NCBI RefSeq assembly: GCF_023910635.1
Contig: NZ_JAAVVZ010000018.1
Span: forward strand, 1-50,636
Length of the DNA: 50,636 bases
Direction of reading: 5' to 3'
Source: Sphingorhabdus sp.
GTDB taxonomy: Bacteria; Pseudomonadota; Alphaproteobacteria; Sphingomonadales; Sphingomonadaceae
Position 1 is the stretch's first letter. Every line of letters begins with the position of its first letter. Shown piece after piece: positions 17,526-25,019 of this stretch. A program made the position numbers and the translations under genes. A model generated the notes under the pieces. It worked only from the letters and a program-made list of their open reading frames with translations, was not told the origin of the DNA and searched no databases.

Positions 17526-19493
17526 ATGCCCTATTTGACAATTCGTGCAGGTCAAGATCATCTGGAAAAGGCGGCGATTACGAGAGATCCAGTAAGGGCA
17601 CTTGCTGAATTTGTATGGAACGCGCTCGATGGTGATGCTGTCAATGTTTCCATTTCGTTTAATCTGAACAGTCTGGGTGGTATTGAGAACATTGAAATAG
17701 AAGATGACGGCGTTGGGATCACTAACGATATCGCGCGTGCCGAGTTTGAGACTTTAGGGGCGTCTTGGAAGAAGAAGACCCCAAGGACTGGGGCCGGTCG
17801 CCCCGTCCACGGCAAAGAAGGAAGGGGGCGCCTCCGCTTCTATTCGCTGGCCGAGAATGCTCGCTGGGTCTCGCATTACGGTCCTGATGTCCCGAACCGT
17901 AAAATGATCGCGATCGAAATAAAATCCTCAGATTTGGAAAAATGCTTCGTATCGGAACCCGAAAATTCGAAAAATAGCAGTACGGGTACAAAGGTTACTC
18001 TGGATAATTTGCGATCGAACTTTGACAATCTGACATCAAGCGTAAGTGCAGCGCAATTCAGTACACTCTTTGCCCCTTATTTGCTCCAGTTTCCTGATGT
18101 ATCCCTAGAATACAACGGCTCGCGGATTGACCCCAAGGCAAACGTAGCTGCCTCCGCCGAGTATTCTATGGACACCATTACCGTTGGCGACCGGTCTATT
18201 TCCGATTTGAAATTGAAGGTGATAGAGTGGGCTACAGCAGTCGGAGAGCGAAAAATTCACTTTGGAGGTGAGGCAGGTATCACACTAGGATCCCAGCCCG
18301 CAAATGTGGTTGCGCCGGATTTCGATTTCTCAGCTTATGCTTACTCTTCCTATTTTCAGGAGCTAGCGGATGCGAACCTTCTCGAATTAGACGACCTCAA
18401 CGAGCCTCTTTTTACAGCGGCTTTGGGAAGTATTCGGGAAACTTTAACGGACCATTTTCGTCAACGGCTATCAGAACGAGCGCGCGGACTGATAGAAGAG
18501 CTGAAGCGGGAAGGAGCCTATCCCTACCACACAGACCCTGTAAACGAGATTGAAAGGCGAGAGCGCGAAGTTTTTGACATCGCTACACACACCGTTTCGT
18601 CATATTCTAAAGAGTTTAAGAAGGCTGATACGTCACTTAAGAGAACAATACTCACTTTAATTCGCGAGGCTTTACGCCATAATCCTGAGTCTCTAACAAA
18701 GATACTGCACGAGGTGATCAAGCTTCCGAAATCTCGACAAGATGAATTGTCGGGATTGATGCAGAAAACCGAACTTTCTAATATTATTTCTGCATCCAGC
18801 ATGATTGCAGATCGATTTGTTACACTTCAAGTTCTGAAGAGTATTGTATTCAATCCAAAATACCGTGACACTTTCAAAGAGCGAGGTGAGTTGGATGTCT
18901 TGGTTAGAGATAACACTTGGATTTTTGGCGAGAATTTTCACATCACACTTTCTGAGCCCGGGCTCACGAAAGTCATGCGACGGGTTGCCGAAGAGCGGGC
19001 ACAACGCCCGCGAAGCGGGAGCGTCACGAAGCCAGATGGCAAGAAGGGGCGTTTGGACTATCTGTTAGGACGAAGTGTGCCTCATGCAGATCCCGACGCA
19101 CGCGAATATTTGGTGGTCGAACTCAAGAGGCCCAATTTAAAGGTGGGCAGGAAAGAATTCGACCAAATCGAAGACTACAGTACTGCAATCCGATCACAGC
19201 CGGACTACGCCCATACAAATACAAACTGGGTCTTCGTACTCGTCTCTGGGACCATCGCCGATGATGTGATTTCTCGTGTACGTCAACGAGATCAGCCTGT
19301 TGGGCGGTGGCAGGACGTCGACAATCAGCAAATTTGGGTTCGGACTTGGGCGGACATTATTCGGGAGTGTGAAGGTCGCCTGAGATTTATCGATGAAAAG
19401 CTAAAATTAGAGGCTTCAGATGACGAGATTGATCGTCGAATTACCGCGCTGCGAAAGCAATTTGGGGACGGCCGCGATAATGAAGTTGATTGA
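17526..19493 (+). CDS. GHKL (HSP90-like) ATPase with C-terminal Shedu-like nuclease domain
   Basis: The 655-residue protein has an N-terminal GHKL ATPase domain: ExxxN at E28/N32 (EFVWN), the DxGxG box DDGVGI (60-65) and a glycine-rich lid (GRPVHGKEGRGRL, 91-103). The C-terminal part has a PD-(D/E)xK-like core: GRLDYLL with D511, then VVELKRPN with E532 and K534, and a downstream FDQIEDY, resembling DUF4263/Shedu nucleases. The middle is helical and charged. AT content and codon use look richer than in neighbouring core genes, suggesting transfer. In-frame starts at 17427 (TTG, inside the thiC duplicate) and 17496 are possible; the ATG at 17526 begins the conserved part. A role in phage or plasmid defence is inferred. 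Confidence 0.8.
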   Translation: MPYLTIRAGQDHLEKAAITRDPVRALAEFVWNALDGDAVNVSISFNLNSLGGIENIEIEDDGVGITNDIARAEFETLGASWKKKTPRTGAGRPVHGKEGRGRLRFYSLAENARWVSHYGPDVPNRKMIAIEIKSSDLEKCFVSEPENSKNSSTGTKVTLDNLRSNFDNLTSSVSAAQFSTLFAPYLLQFPDVSLEYNGSRIDPKANVAASAEYSMDTITVGDRSISDLKLKVIEWATAVGERKIHFGGEAGITLGSQPANVVAPDFDFSAYAYSSYFQELADANLLELDDLNEPLFTAALGSIRETLTDHFRQRLSERARGLIEELKREGAYPYHTDPVNEIERREREVFDIATHTVSSYSKEFKKADTSLKRTILTLIREALRHNPESLTKILHEVIKLPKSRQDELSGLMQKTELSNIISASSMIADRFVTLQVLKSIVFNPKYRDTFKERGELDVLVRDNTWIFGENFHITLSEPGLTKVMRRVAEERAQRPRSGSVTKPDGKKGRLDYLLGRSVPHADPDAREYLVVELKRPNLKVGRKEFDQIEDYSTAIRSQPDYAHTNTNWVFVLVSGTIADDVISRVRQRDQPVGRWQDVDNQQIWVRTWADIIRECEGRLRFIDEKLKLEASDDEIDRRITALRKQFGDGRDNEVD

Positions 19494-19565
19494 AAAACCG
19501 CGTTATAGATGCGCCAAGATGTTACTCGGAATTTCGGTGACGTAAAATTCGTCCCCTCCCCCCCC

Positions 19566-19725
19566 TCACCCCAACCGCACCAACGCCTCATCCAACGCCT
19601 GCAAAAACCTCGACCGGTCGGCTTTGGCAAAGGGGGCGGGGCCTCCGGTGATGCCGTCCATGCCTGCGCGCAGGTCGGCCATTTCAGTTCGGGGCTTTAT
19701 ACCAATTCGGCCCCTCACCACCAAC
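19566..19725 (-). pseudogene. C-terminal remnant of a UPF0178 (YaiI/YqxD) gene
   Basis: Read on the minus strand, the frame is open from the IS3 edge to a TGA at 19566. It ends MADLRAGMDGITGGPAPF, then DRSRFLQALDEALVRLG, which matches the C-terminus of the UPF0178/DUF188 family. About 53 codons remain. The N-terminal two thirds are missing at the IS3 boundary (19726), so the gene has been cut by the IS or an associated deletion. Confidence 0.7.
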
Positions 19726-19743
19726 TGACGTGACCCCCAATTA

Positions 19744-20673
19744 TCATCCAGTTTTGATTAGAGCCTCAGCGTTGTTTTTGCCCATATGGGCTGGTGAAGC
19801 AAGGGGCTGCGTAGCGTAGCCTCCGGCTATGCGGAGCGAAGCAGCCCCTTGCTTTTTCAGTTCGTCTGCAAAAGCGGCCGGGGTGGCGTATCCGAGCGAG
19901 GAGTGGGGCCGCCGGGTGTTATAATCCCACGCCCACGCAGCGATCTTCTCGCGGGCATGATCGAGGCTGGTGAACAGCGTCTCATTGAGCAGTTCGTCAC
20001 GCATCCGCCCGTTAAAACTCTCGACGAACGCGTTCTGGGTTGGCTTTCCCGGGGCCGTATAATGCCAATCGATTTTGGCGGTTCCACACCATTCGAGCAC
20101 CGCATTTGAGGTCAGCTCAGTTCCATTGTCGCTGACTATCATGCCGGGCTTGCCGCGCACGGCGATCAGATAGGTCAGTTCGCGCACCACGCGTTTGCCA
20201 CAGATCGAGGTATCAGGAACTGCTGCCAGGCACTCGCGCGTCACATCATCGACCACGTTGAGTACCCGGAACCGGCGGCCACTCGCCAGCTGGTCGTGCA
20301 CAAAGTCGAGGCTCCAGCGCTGGTTGGGCAGCGCTACAACGGGAGCCGGGGCACGAGCGCCTACCGCGCGTTTGCGCCCCTTCCGCCGCCTCACGGTCAG
20401 CCCTTCTTCGCGGTAAAGCCGCTGCGTCTTCTTGTGGTTGATCGCGATGCCGTCTCGCCGCAACAGGATATGCAGGCGGCGATAACCAAACCGGCGGCGC
20501 TGGTGCGCAAGAGCGCGCAGCTTCTCACGCAGCACCTCGTCATCACCGCGACAAGACTGGTAGCGGATGACCGTCCGGTCCGCCGCTATGACCCTGCACG
20601 CCCGCCGCTCGCTGACATCAAGCAGGGCCTGAAGATGCGCGACCGCTTCACGCTTTGCAGCGGGCGTTACCAT
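19744..20673 (-). CDS. IS3-family transposase OrfB (integrase core)
   Basis: The 309-residue protein has an N-terminal HTH_21-type region (YGYRR-like FGYRRLHILLRRDG) and an rve integrase core with the DDE residues in WSLDFVHD, IVSDNGTE and NAFVESFNGRMRDE. It is probably made as an OrfAB fusion by frameshifting at the A7 run on the minus strand (20673-20679), where orfA and orfB overlap. The frame is intact. Confidence 0.94.
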   Translation of the reverse strand: MVTPAAKREAVAHLQALLDVSERRACRVIAADRTVIRYQSCRGDDEVLREKLRALAHQRRRFGYRRLHILLRRDGIAINHKKTQRLYREEGLTVRRRKGRKRAVGARAPAPVVALPNQRWSLDFVHDQLASGRRFRVLNVVDDVTRECLAAVPDTSICGKRVVRELTYLIAVRGKPGMIVSDNGTELTSNAVLEWCGTAKIDWHYTAPGKPTQNAFVESFNGRMRDELLNETLFTSLDHAREKIAAWAWDYNTRRPHSSLGYATPAAFADELKKQGAASLRIAGGYATQPLASPAHMGKNNAEALIKTG

Positions 20674-20933
20674 TTTTTTGACAGCAGATCCTTAAGACCT
20701 GCATTATCCAACATCGCATCCGCCAGCAGTCGCTTAAGCCGACCATTCTCATCCTCCAACGCTCGAAGACGCTTCGCTTCAGATACTTCCAAGCCGCCGT
20801 ACTTGGCCTTCCAGTTGTAAAGCGTAGCCTCCGATACGCCGTGCCGACGGGCAAGGTCAGCCGTCTTCGCGCCTGCCTCTGCCTCCTTCAGCACACCGAT
20901 AATCTGCTCTTCTGTAAACCGTAATCGCTTCAT
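20667..20933 (-). CDS. IS3-family transposase OrfA (helix-turn-helix)
   Basis: The 88-residue protein has the HTH of IS3 OrfA (EEQIIGVLKEAEAG, then ADLARRHGVSEATLYNWK) and a C-terminal leucine-zipper-like stretch (LEDENGRLKRLLAD). It ends LLSKKW at the A7 slippery site that allows -1 frameshifting into orfB. It binds the IS ends as part of the transposase. Confidence 0.93.
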   Translation of the reverse strand: MKRLRFTEEQIIGVLKEAEAGAKTADLARRHGVSEATLYNWKAKYGGLEVSEAKRLRALEDENGRLKRLLADAMLDNAGLKDLLSKKW

Positions 20934-21002
20934 CGTTCCGTCCTTCTCTCAAGGGCCGGACTCTAATTATAAATGGAGGGAATTTAAGGGGTCACGTCAG
21001 GC

Positions 21003-21554
21003 GGCATCAGAAACTGGCCTTCCGTGCGACAAGACATCCTAAGGCACCTAAGAAGTGATCAGGAAATACTGTCCACGGTAATGGTAGACTATTACGCTTT
21101 GCCTAAGGACGGCGATCATGCTTGGCCCGGTCGCGACGCGGCTCCAAATCTCTCCTCCCAAGAAAAGGGCCGTCTCGTTGAGGAAGCTATCTCCGCCGAT
21201 ATCGCCGAAAGGATGGGAGTTGCTCCTGAGGCGTCCAGATTCATACCATATGTGATGATGCATGAATTTGAAGCGCTGCTGTTCAGTGACTGTCAAGCAT
21301 TTGCGGACGGAATTGGATTGCCGGAACTTGGACCTCAACTCTCTGTTATTCGCCCGGCTTTTTTGTCTCCGGAGGACATAAATGACTCGCCCTTAACCGC
21401 ACCATCGAAACGAGTGACTGCTTTAATTCCGAACTATCAGAAGCCGCTGTTCGGAAATGTTGCAGCCCACTCTATTGGGTTGGAGTCGATCCGTGCCGAA
21501 TGCGCCAACTTTTCTGATTGGCTGACAAGGCTTGAGCAGCGAGTCTTCTTGTAG
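21003..21554 (+). pseudogene. DUF4276 family protein, N-terminally truncated
   Basis: The frame is open from the IS3 edge. It contains the family blocks VDYYALP, HAWPG, RFIPYVMMHEFEALLFSD and SPLTAPSKRV, then IGLESIRAECANFSDWLTRL. The N-terminal region of DUF4276 proteins (a TOPRIM-like start with an EGxTE motif) is missing, so the gene is probably cut by the IS3. A GTG at 21024 could still start a 176-residue product. DUF4276 genes are often paired with AAA ATPases in defence-type loci; no such partner is left here. Confidence 0.75.
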
Positions 21555-21598
21555 TTCTCTGAATTTCTGGCGACACAACGCTAATCACCGCCCCCCCC

Positions 21599-21667
21599 CC
21601 GCCACCAGCCCCTCCACCAGCCGCCGCAGCACTCCCGCTGTCCAAATTGCCCCGCGACCACCACATA
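21599..21667 (-). pseudogene. C-terminal remnant of a DUF2726-like gene
   Basis: On the minus strand the segment encodes YVVVAGQ and, after a frame change, AGVLRRLVEGLVAGGG. This parallels YHEVVAGHTTAGELKRLVEK and LVPGG at the end of the intact DUF2726 protein at 26238-26915. It is abutted by a run of ten C (21591-21600) and by direct repeat 3. Only about 23 codons remain. Confidence 0.6.
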
Positions 21668-21668
21668 A

Positions 21669-21697
21669 GCGCTGGTGATCGGGAGCATGATTGAGGG
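21669..21697 (+). repeat. Direct repeat 3: copy of the thiC 3' terminus
   Basis: The 24 bases from GCGCTGGTGATC to CATGATT are identical to the end of thiC (16456) and to 17405, and are followed by GAGGG as in the 17405 copy. Nothing coding for ThiC lies around it. It forms the right-hand border of the block that holds the ATPase, IS3 and DUF4276 genes. Confidence 0.8.
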
Positions 21698-21717
21698 TTA
21701 GGCGGCACCCCGCCTAA
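21698..21717. terminator. Hairpin at the end of the Stealth gene
   Basis: TTAGGCGG and CCGCCTAA form a perfect eight-base stem with a CACC loop, overlapping the Stealth stop codon. There is no strong T-run, so it may be a weak terminator for the minus-strand gene or a boundary hairpin. Confidence 0.45.
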
Positions 21718-22697
21718 CGCGTAATCGCTTTCTCGATCCACAAACGGGCATCGGGGAAGCTGCGTTCGACCTCTGGCAGGTCGTTTACGCACAGGAATTT
21801 GATCGCGTCCCATTCCCGGCCGTGTAAATAGCCGCTGACATCATCGGCGGACCAACTGTCGGTCGCGCCGACGGGGACGTGCAGATAATCAAGCGTGTCC
21901 AAAATGGCGGCGCTTCCGTCGGCAAGGCAGGCATGATTATGCAGGCTTTGCGGCAGAAACTGCCCAGCATCGCGAAAGCGATAGCTTGCATTGGTGATAA
22001 ACGCGTCGCGATATGTGTCGAACAATAAAGCCATAACCGAACGCAGCATCGGGTGGACGACATGCGCGCTTTCGAACACGTGGTCGGCGGTATAGCCAAT
22101 CATCTGCGCGGCGTTGATCTGGTTAAAATGGTTCAGCAGGCTGGCCTCATCACGGGCTGCGCCGCTTGCGGCAAGGTCGCTGTGGTCCGTCCACTTACCG
22201 CGCAGCACGGGGCCATCGGCGGCAAAGAAATCCGAGCGCGTGACTGGCGCGGTCAGGAAAACATCATCGTTGAAATATAAGAAATGTTCGGCCAGCCCCT
22301 CTATGCGCCACAACATCGTTTCAATCGATAGCGAGTTAAACGTCGGCAACGCGTCCTCATGCCCTGCAAAAATATCGCTGTGATCAACGATGCTGATCTT
22401 TGCGGCGAATTCGGGGGGAAGCTGCATGATTTCGGGCGTCTGATTATCGGTCACAATCCAGATGCGCCGCACCCACGGCGCGTTGTTGGCGATGGAACGC
22501 ACGCAATAATTCAGCTCGTCACTGCACAGCCACCGATGGGGGTTGGTGCCATTGTCATGCAACGGCGCTTTTGCCCCCGTTTTGGCCAGCGCATTCGCCT
22601 TTGCGAGATAATAATCGCGGTTTAACTTCAGCGCCGGGTCCGCCCCGTCCACCCAAGTTATGACTGCATCAACTTCAAACATCAGACCGCTCTGCAA
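21714..22697 (-). CDS. Stealth family capsular polysaccharide phosphotransferase
   Basis: Stealth proteins transfer sugar-phosphate units (for example N-acetylhexosamine-1-phosphate) onto growing surface polysaccharides. The conserved regions appear in order: CR1 VDAVITWVDGADP near the N-terminus, CR2 with RWLCSDELNYCVRSI and ETMLWRI then HFLYFNDDVFL, and later CR3/CR4-like histidines (AHVVHPM). Length is 327 residues. A start at the second ATG (22682) is possible. No other capsule genes lie nearby, so its acceptor is unknown. It abuts the repeat-bounded accessory region. Confidence 0.9.
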   Translation of the reverse strand: MQSGLMFEVDAVITWVDGADPALKLNRDYYLAKANALAKTGAKAPLHDNGTNPHRWLCSDELNYCVRSIANNAPWVRRIWIVTDNQTPEIMQLPPEFAAKISIVDHSDIFAGHEDALPTFNSLSIETMLWRIEGLAEHFLYFNDDVFLTAPVTRSDFFAADGPVLRGKWTDHSDLAASGAARDEASLLNHFNQINAAQMIGYTADHVFESAHVVHPMLRSVMALLFDTYRDAFITNASYRFRDAGQFLPQSLHNHACLADGSAAILDTLDYLHVPVGATDSWSADDVSGYLHGREWDAIKFLCVNDLPEVERSFPDARLWIEKAITR

Positions 22698-22813
22698 ATA
22701 ACAAGTGTCGCGCCTTAGGAGTGTGCGGGGGTTTTGGGAAATGGAAAGTGGGGGTGGGGGGATTGTGGCGCGCGCGCTTTGCCCTGTCGCTTGCCTCGTT
22801 CGGAATCCCCGTC

Positions 22814-22890
22814 GCCCCAGCGCAGGCTGGGGCCTATCGCGCCTGTCGATCTAGCCAGACACACGGCATAGGCACCAGCCTTCGCTGGTG
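22814..22890. repeat. Two short hairpins in the gap upstream of the Stealth gene
   Basis: GCCCCAG/CTGGGGC (22814-22833) and CACCAGC/GCTGGTG (22873-22890) are perfect stems typical of dispersed sphingomonad-type palindromes. No convincing gene lies in 22698-23194; the short frames there overlap these repeats. Confidence 0.55.
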
Positions 22891-22952
22891 CGACGATGTT
22901 CTTTGCTGAACGGGTTGGTTAAGGGGGATGACGCATGTGTCACCGGAATGCC

Positions 22953-22998
22953 TAAGTTTACAAACATATACGCAAAACGCGGTATTTCTGTAAACTTA
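22953..22998. repeat. Ten-base inverted repeat with 26-base spacer
   Basis: TAAGTTTACA (22953-22962) is exactly inverted as TGTAAACTTA (22989-22998). The AT-rich arms contrast with the GC-rich surroundings. It could be an operator or a recombinase core-type site. A 47-codon frame from 22949 runs through it but has no support as a gene. Confidence 0.45.
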
Positions 22999-23194
22999 CC
23001 TCAACTTTTCGAGGTTGTCTTTCCGGGTATGAAAGCCGGGGTGGGGATCAACACGTTCAAAGAGCCGGTCGCGCAACAAATGCAGGCGTAGCGCTCAGAA
23101 TCTCAAAACAAATCCTACATTGCAAGGGGTAATTCGGCGAGAATAATTAAGTGCACTGTCACAATAATCCGCCGTAATTCCAGCGTAGCAAATT

Positions 23195-23572
23195 TTAATT
23201 GAATATGCCCGGTAATTCGAAGTCGGCAATATTAGTAGTTAATGACCTCGGACTTACCCCGTTTTTATTTTCTAAATCTGGATTTGCTCCAGCCGTAAGT
23301 AACACTTTAATGACGTCGCCACCTCCTCGTAGATCGAAAACAGCTCTCCAAAGCGGCGTATTGCCATACGGATCTTGAAAATCTACTTGTGCCCCAGCGT
23401 CAATTAAATCTTGAACTATTTCAGCCAAACCCGAGCCGACAGCATAGAATATGAGTGTTCTGTCGTACTCATCAACGAAGTTGACATCATTGCCTTCCAA
23501 AATCCATTGCCGAACAAAAGTGGCATTTCTGTCTGTACAAGCCTCCACCGCATCATCGAAATCTTTAGTCAT
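23195..23572 (-). CDS. Ankyrin repeat protein, possible immunity protein
   Basis: The 125-residue protein consists mainly of ankyrin repeats: GNDVNFVDEYDRTLIFYAVG, then AGAQVDFQDPYGNTPLWRAV and AGANPDLENKNGVSPRSL. There is no signal peptide. The chosen ATG (23572) is preceded by GGGAGGT at good spacing; the longer frame to 23596 is unlikely. On the minus strand it lies downstream of the toxin and candidate immunity genes, separated from them by the IS481 insertion. Ankyrin proteins are common immunity partners of polymorphic toxins, so that role is suggested but unproven. Confidence 0.8.
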   Translation of the reverse strand: MTKDFDDAVEACTDRNATFVRQWILEGNDVNFVDEYDRTLIFYAVGSGLAEIVQDLIDAGAQVDFQDPYGNTPLWRAVFDLRGGGDVIKVLLTAGANPDLENKNGVSPRSLTTNIADFELPGIFN

Positions 23573-23605
23573 TAATTTGACCTCCCGGCAGCTCAAAGCG
23601 ATGGC

Positions 23606-24622
23606 TGTTTAGTCCCGGCATTTGATGGTGTATTATTCAGCCATCAATGGAAGGACTCGCTATGGGACAAATTCTACACGGGAGCGCCCGCACGACAGCG
23701 GCGGTCCGTCGAGCAATACAACATAGTCAAGAGAGCCTGATTGTGCTTTCGAAGCGTTACAGCATTAACCCCAAGACGGTAGCCAAATGGAAGCGGCGCA
23801 CGTCTGTCACCGATCATCCTACTGGCCCCAAGGATGCCAAGTCCACCGTCCTGACTATCGAGGAAGAAGCCATCGTCGTCGCCTTTCGTCGGCACACGCT
23901 GCTGCCGCTGGATGATTGCCTCTACGCCTTGCAGGCAACGATCCCGAACCTGACGCGCTCATCTCTGCACCGCTGTTTGCAGCGCCACGGGATCAGCCGA
24001 TTGCCCGAAGTGACGGGAGACAAGGAACCGAAGAAGAAGTTCAAGACATACCCCATTGGCTACTTCCACATCGACATCGCCGAAGTGCGGACTGCCGAAG
24101 GCAAGCTGTACTTGTATGTGGGAATCGACCGCACCAGCAAGTTCGTCTTCGTCCAACTCGTCGCCAAGGCAAATAGGATGACAGCCTCAGCCTTCCTGGT
24201 CGCCCTGATCAAAGCCGTGCCCTACAAAATCCACACCGTGCTGACCGACAATGGCATCCAGTTCACCTTCCCGCCGCGATACGCCAAGGGCCCGACTGCG
24301 ACCTGTATGTCGCACATGTTCGATCTGCGCTGCGATGAGAACGGGATCGAGCACCGGCTTACCAAAATCAAGCATCCCTGGACCAATGGCCAGGTCGAAC
24401 GGATGAACCGGACAATCAAGGAGGCCACCGTCAAACGCTATCACTATGACAGCCATGCCCAGCTGACTACCCACCTCCAAGACTTCATTGATGCCTACAA
24501 TTACGGGCGGCGACTGAAAACACTCAAGGGCCTAACACCCTTCGAATACATCTGCAAAATATGGACAAGCGAACCAGAAAGATTTAGCCTAAACCCAACC
24601 CATCAAATGCCGGGACTAAACA
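23606..24622 (+). mobile_element. IS481-family insertion sequence
   Basis: The terminal inverted repeats of 23 bases are perfect: TGTTTAGTCCCGGCATTTGA at 23606, and its inverted copy ending at 24622. The length is 1017 bases with one transposase gene. No target duplication is obvious (left flank GATGGC, right flank CCTAGA). It is inserted between the ankyrin gene and the candidate immunity gene. Confidence 0.9.
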
Positions 24623-24627
24623 CCTAG
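23662..24627 (+). CDS. IS481-family transposase
   Basis: The 321-residue protein has an N-terminal helix-turn-helix (LIVLSKRYSINPKTVAKWKR) and an rve core with the DDE residues in FHIDIAEV, VLTDNGIQF and NGQVERMNRTIKE. The ATG at 23662 is preferred because GGAAGG lies before it; an earlier ATG at 23647 is possible. The stop codon TAG (24625-24627) lies just outside the terminal inverted repeat, so the last codons are supplied by flanking DNA. Confidence 0.93.
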   Translation: MGQILHGSARTTAAVRRAIQHSQESLIVLSKRYSINPKTVAKWKRRTSVTDHPTGPKDAKSTVLTIEEEAIVVAFRRHTLLPLDDCLYALQATIPNLTRSSLHRCLQRHGISRLPEVTGDKEPKKKFKTYPIGYFHIDIAEVRTAEGKLYLYVGIDRTSKFVFVQLVAKANRMTASAFLVALIKAVPYKIHTVLTDNGIQFTFPPRYAKGPTATCMSHMFDLRCDENGIEHRLTKIKHPWTNGQVERMNRTIKEATVKRYHYDSHAQLTTHLQDFIDAYNYGRRLKTLKGLTPFEYICKIWTSEPERFSLNPTHQMPGLNT

Positions 24628-24629
24628 AC

Positions 24630-25019
24630 TCAGGCGGCCCATTCGACCGAGCGAAACCGTGCATCATTTGACAACGCTCGGTATAGCAATTCTAAAAATG
24701 CGGCGTACGCAGCTTGCCCAGAAAATAACCGAATCAATAGGGAAGAAAGGTCCTTAGTCTGGATGAGCTTTGTTTTTTCAAGGTCGGTAACCAAAATCCA
24801 GAACTTTCTCCCATCCCGTTCCGCAACAAACTCCCATCCATGTTCAAAATCCAGTGATGGTTCGCTCGCTGTCACGCCTGCGCCTCTCAATAGTTCCACC
24901 ATTGCGATAGCCATGCCTCTCCCCCCGGGGCGAATGATATCCGTGCCGCTCTCCAACTGGTCGTCGGGGAAGCCTGCGACGCATTCAATTGCGATCCTTG
25001 TCGGTGCGCTATTTGCCAT
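24630..25019 (-). CDS. Candidate immunity protein for the adjacent toxin
   Basis: The family is not recognised. The 129-residue protein (from ATG 25019) is soluble, with a GWEFVAERDGRKFWILVTD strand-rich centre and a helical C-terminus (AAYAAFLELLYRALSNDARF). Its start overlaps the end of the toxin gene by eleven bases, the usual arrangement for a toxin-immunity pair. The longer frame to 25067 would overlap the toxin more and is less likely. Function is inferred from position only. Confidence 0.65.
   Translation of the reverse strand: MANSAPTRIAIECVAGFPDDQLESGTDIIRPGGRGMAIAMVELLRGAGVTASEPSLDFEHGWEFVAERDGRKFWILVTDLEKTKLIQTKDLSSLLIRLFSGQAAYAAFLELLYRALSNDARFRSVEWAA

Larger units (their letters stand above)
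19726..20999 (-). mobile_element. IS3-family insertion sequence
   Basis: The element is about 1274 bases, with ends TGACGTGACCCC (19726) and its inverted copy GGGGTCACGTCA (20988-20999). It encodes overlapping OrfA and OrfB on the minus strand. No clear target duplication is visible: the flanks (CCAAC on the left, GGCGG on the right) differ, and both neighbouring genes are broken, so an adjacent deletion or recombination is likely. Confidence 0.88.

Noticed and set aside
20296-20820. Plus-strand frame across the IS3
   Set aside because: It is antisense to OrfA and OrfB.
22951-23091. Short plus-strand frame of about 47 codons
   Set aside because: It passes through an inverted repeat, has no ribosome-binding site and no recognisable pattern.
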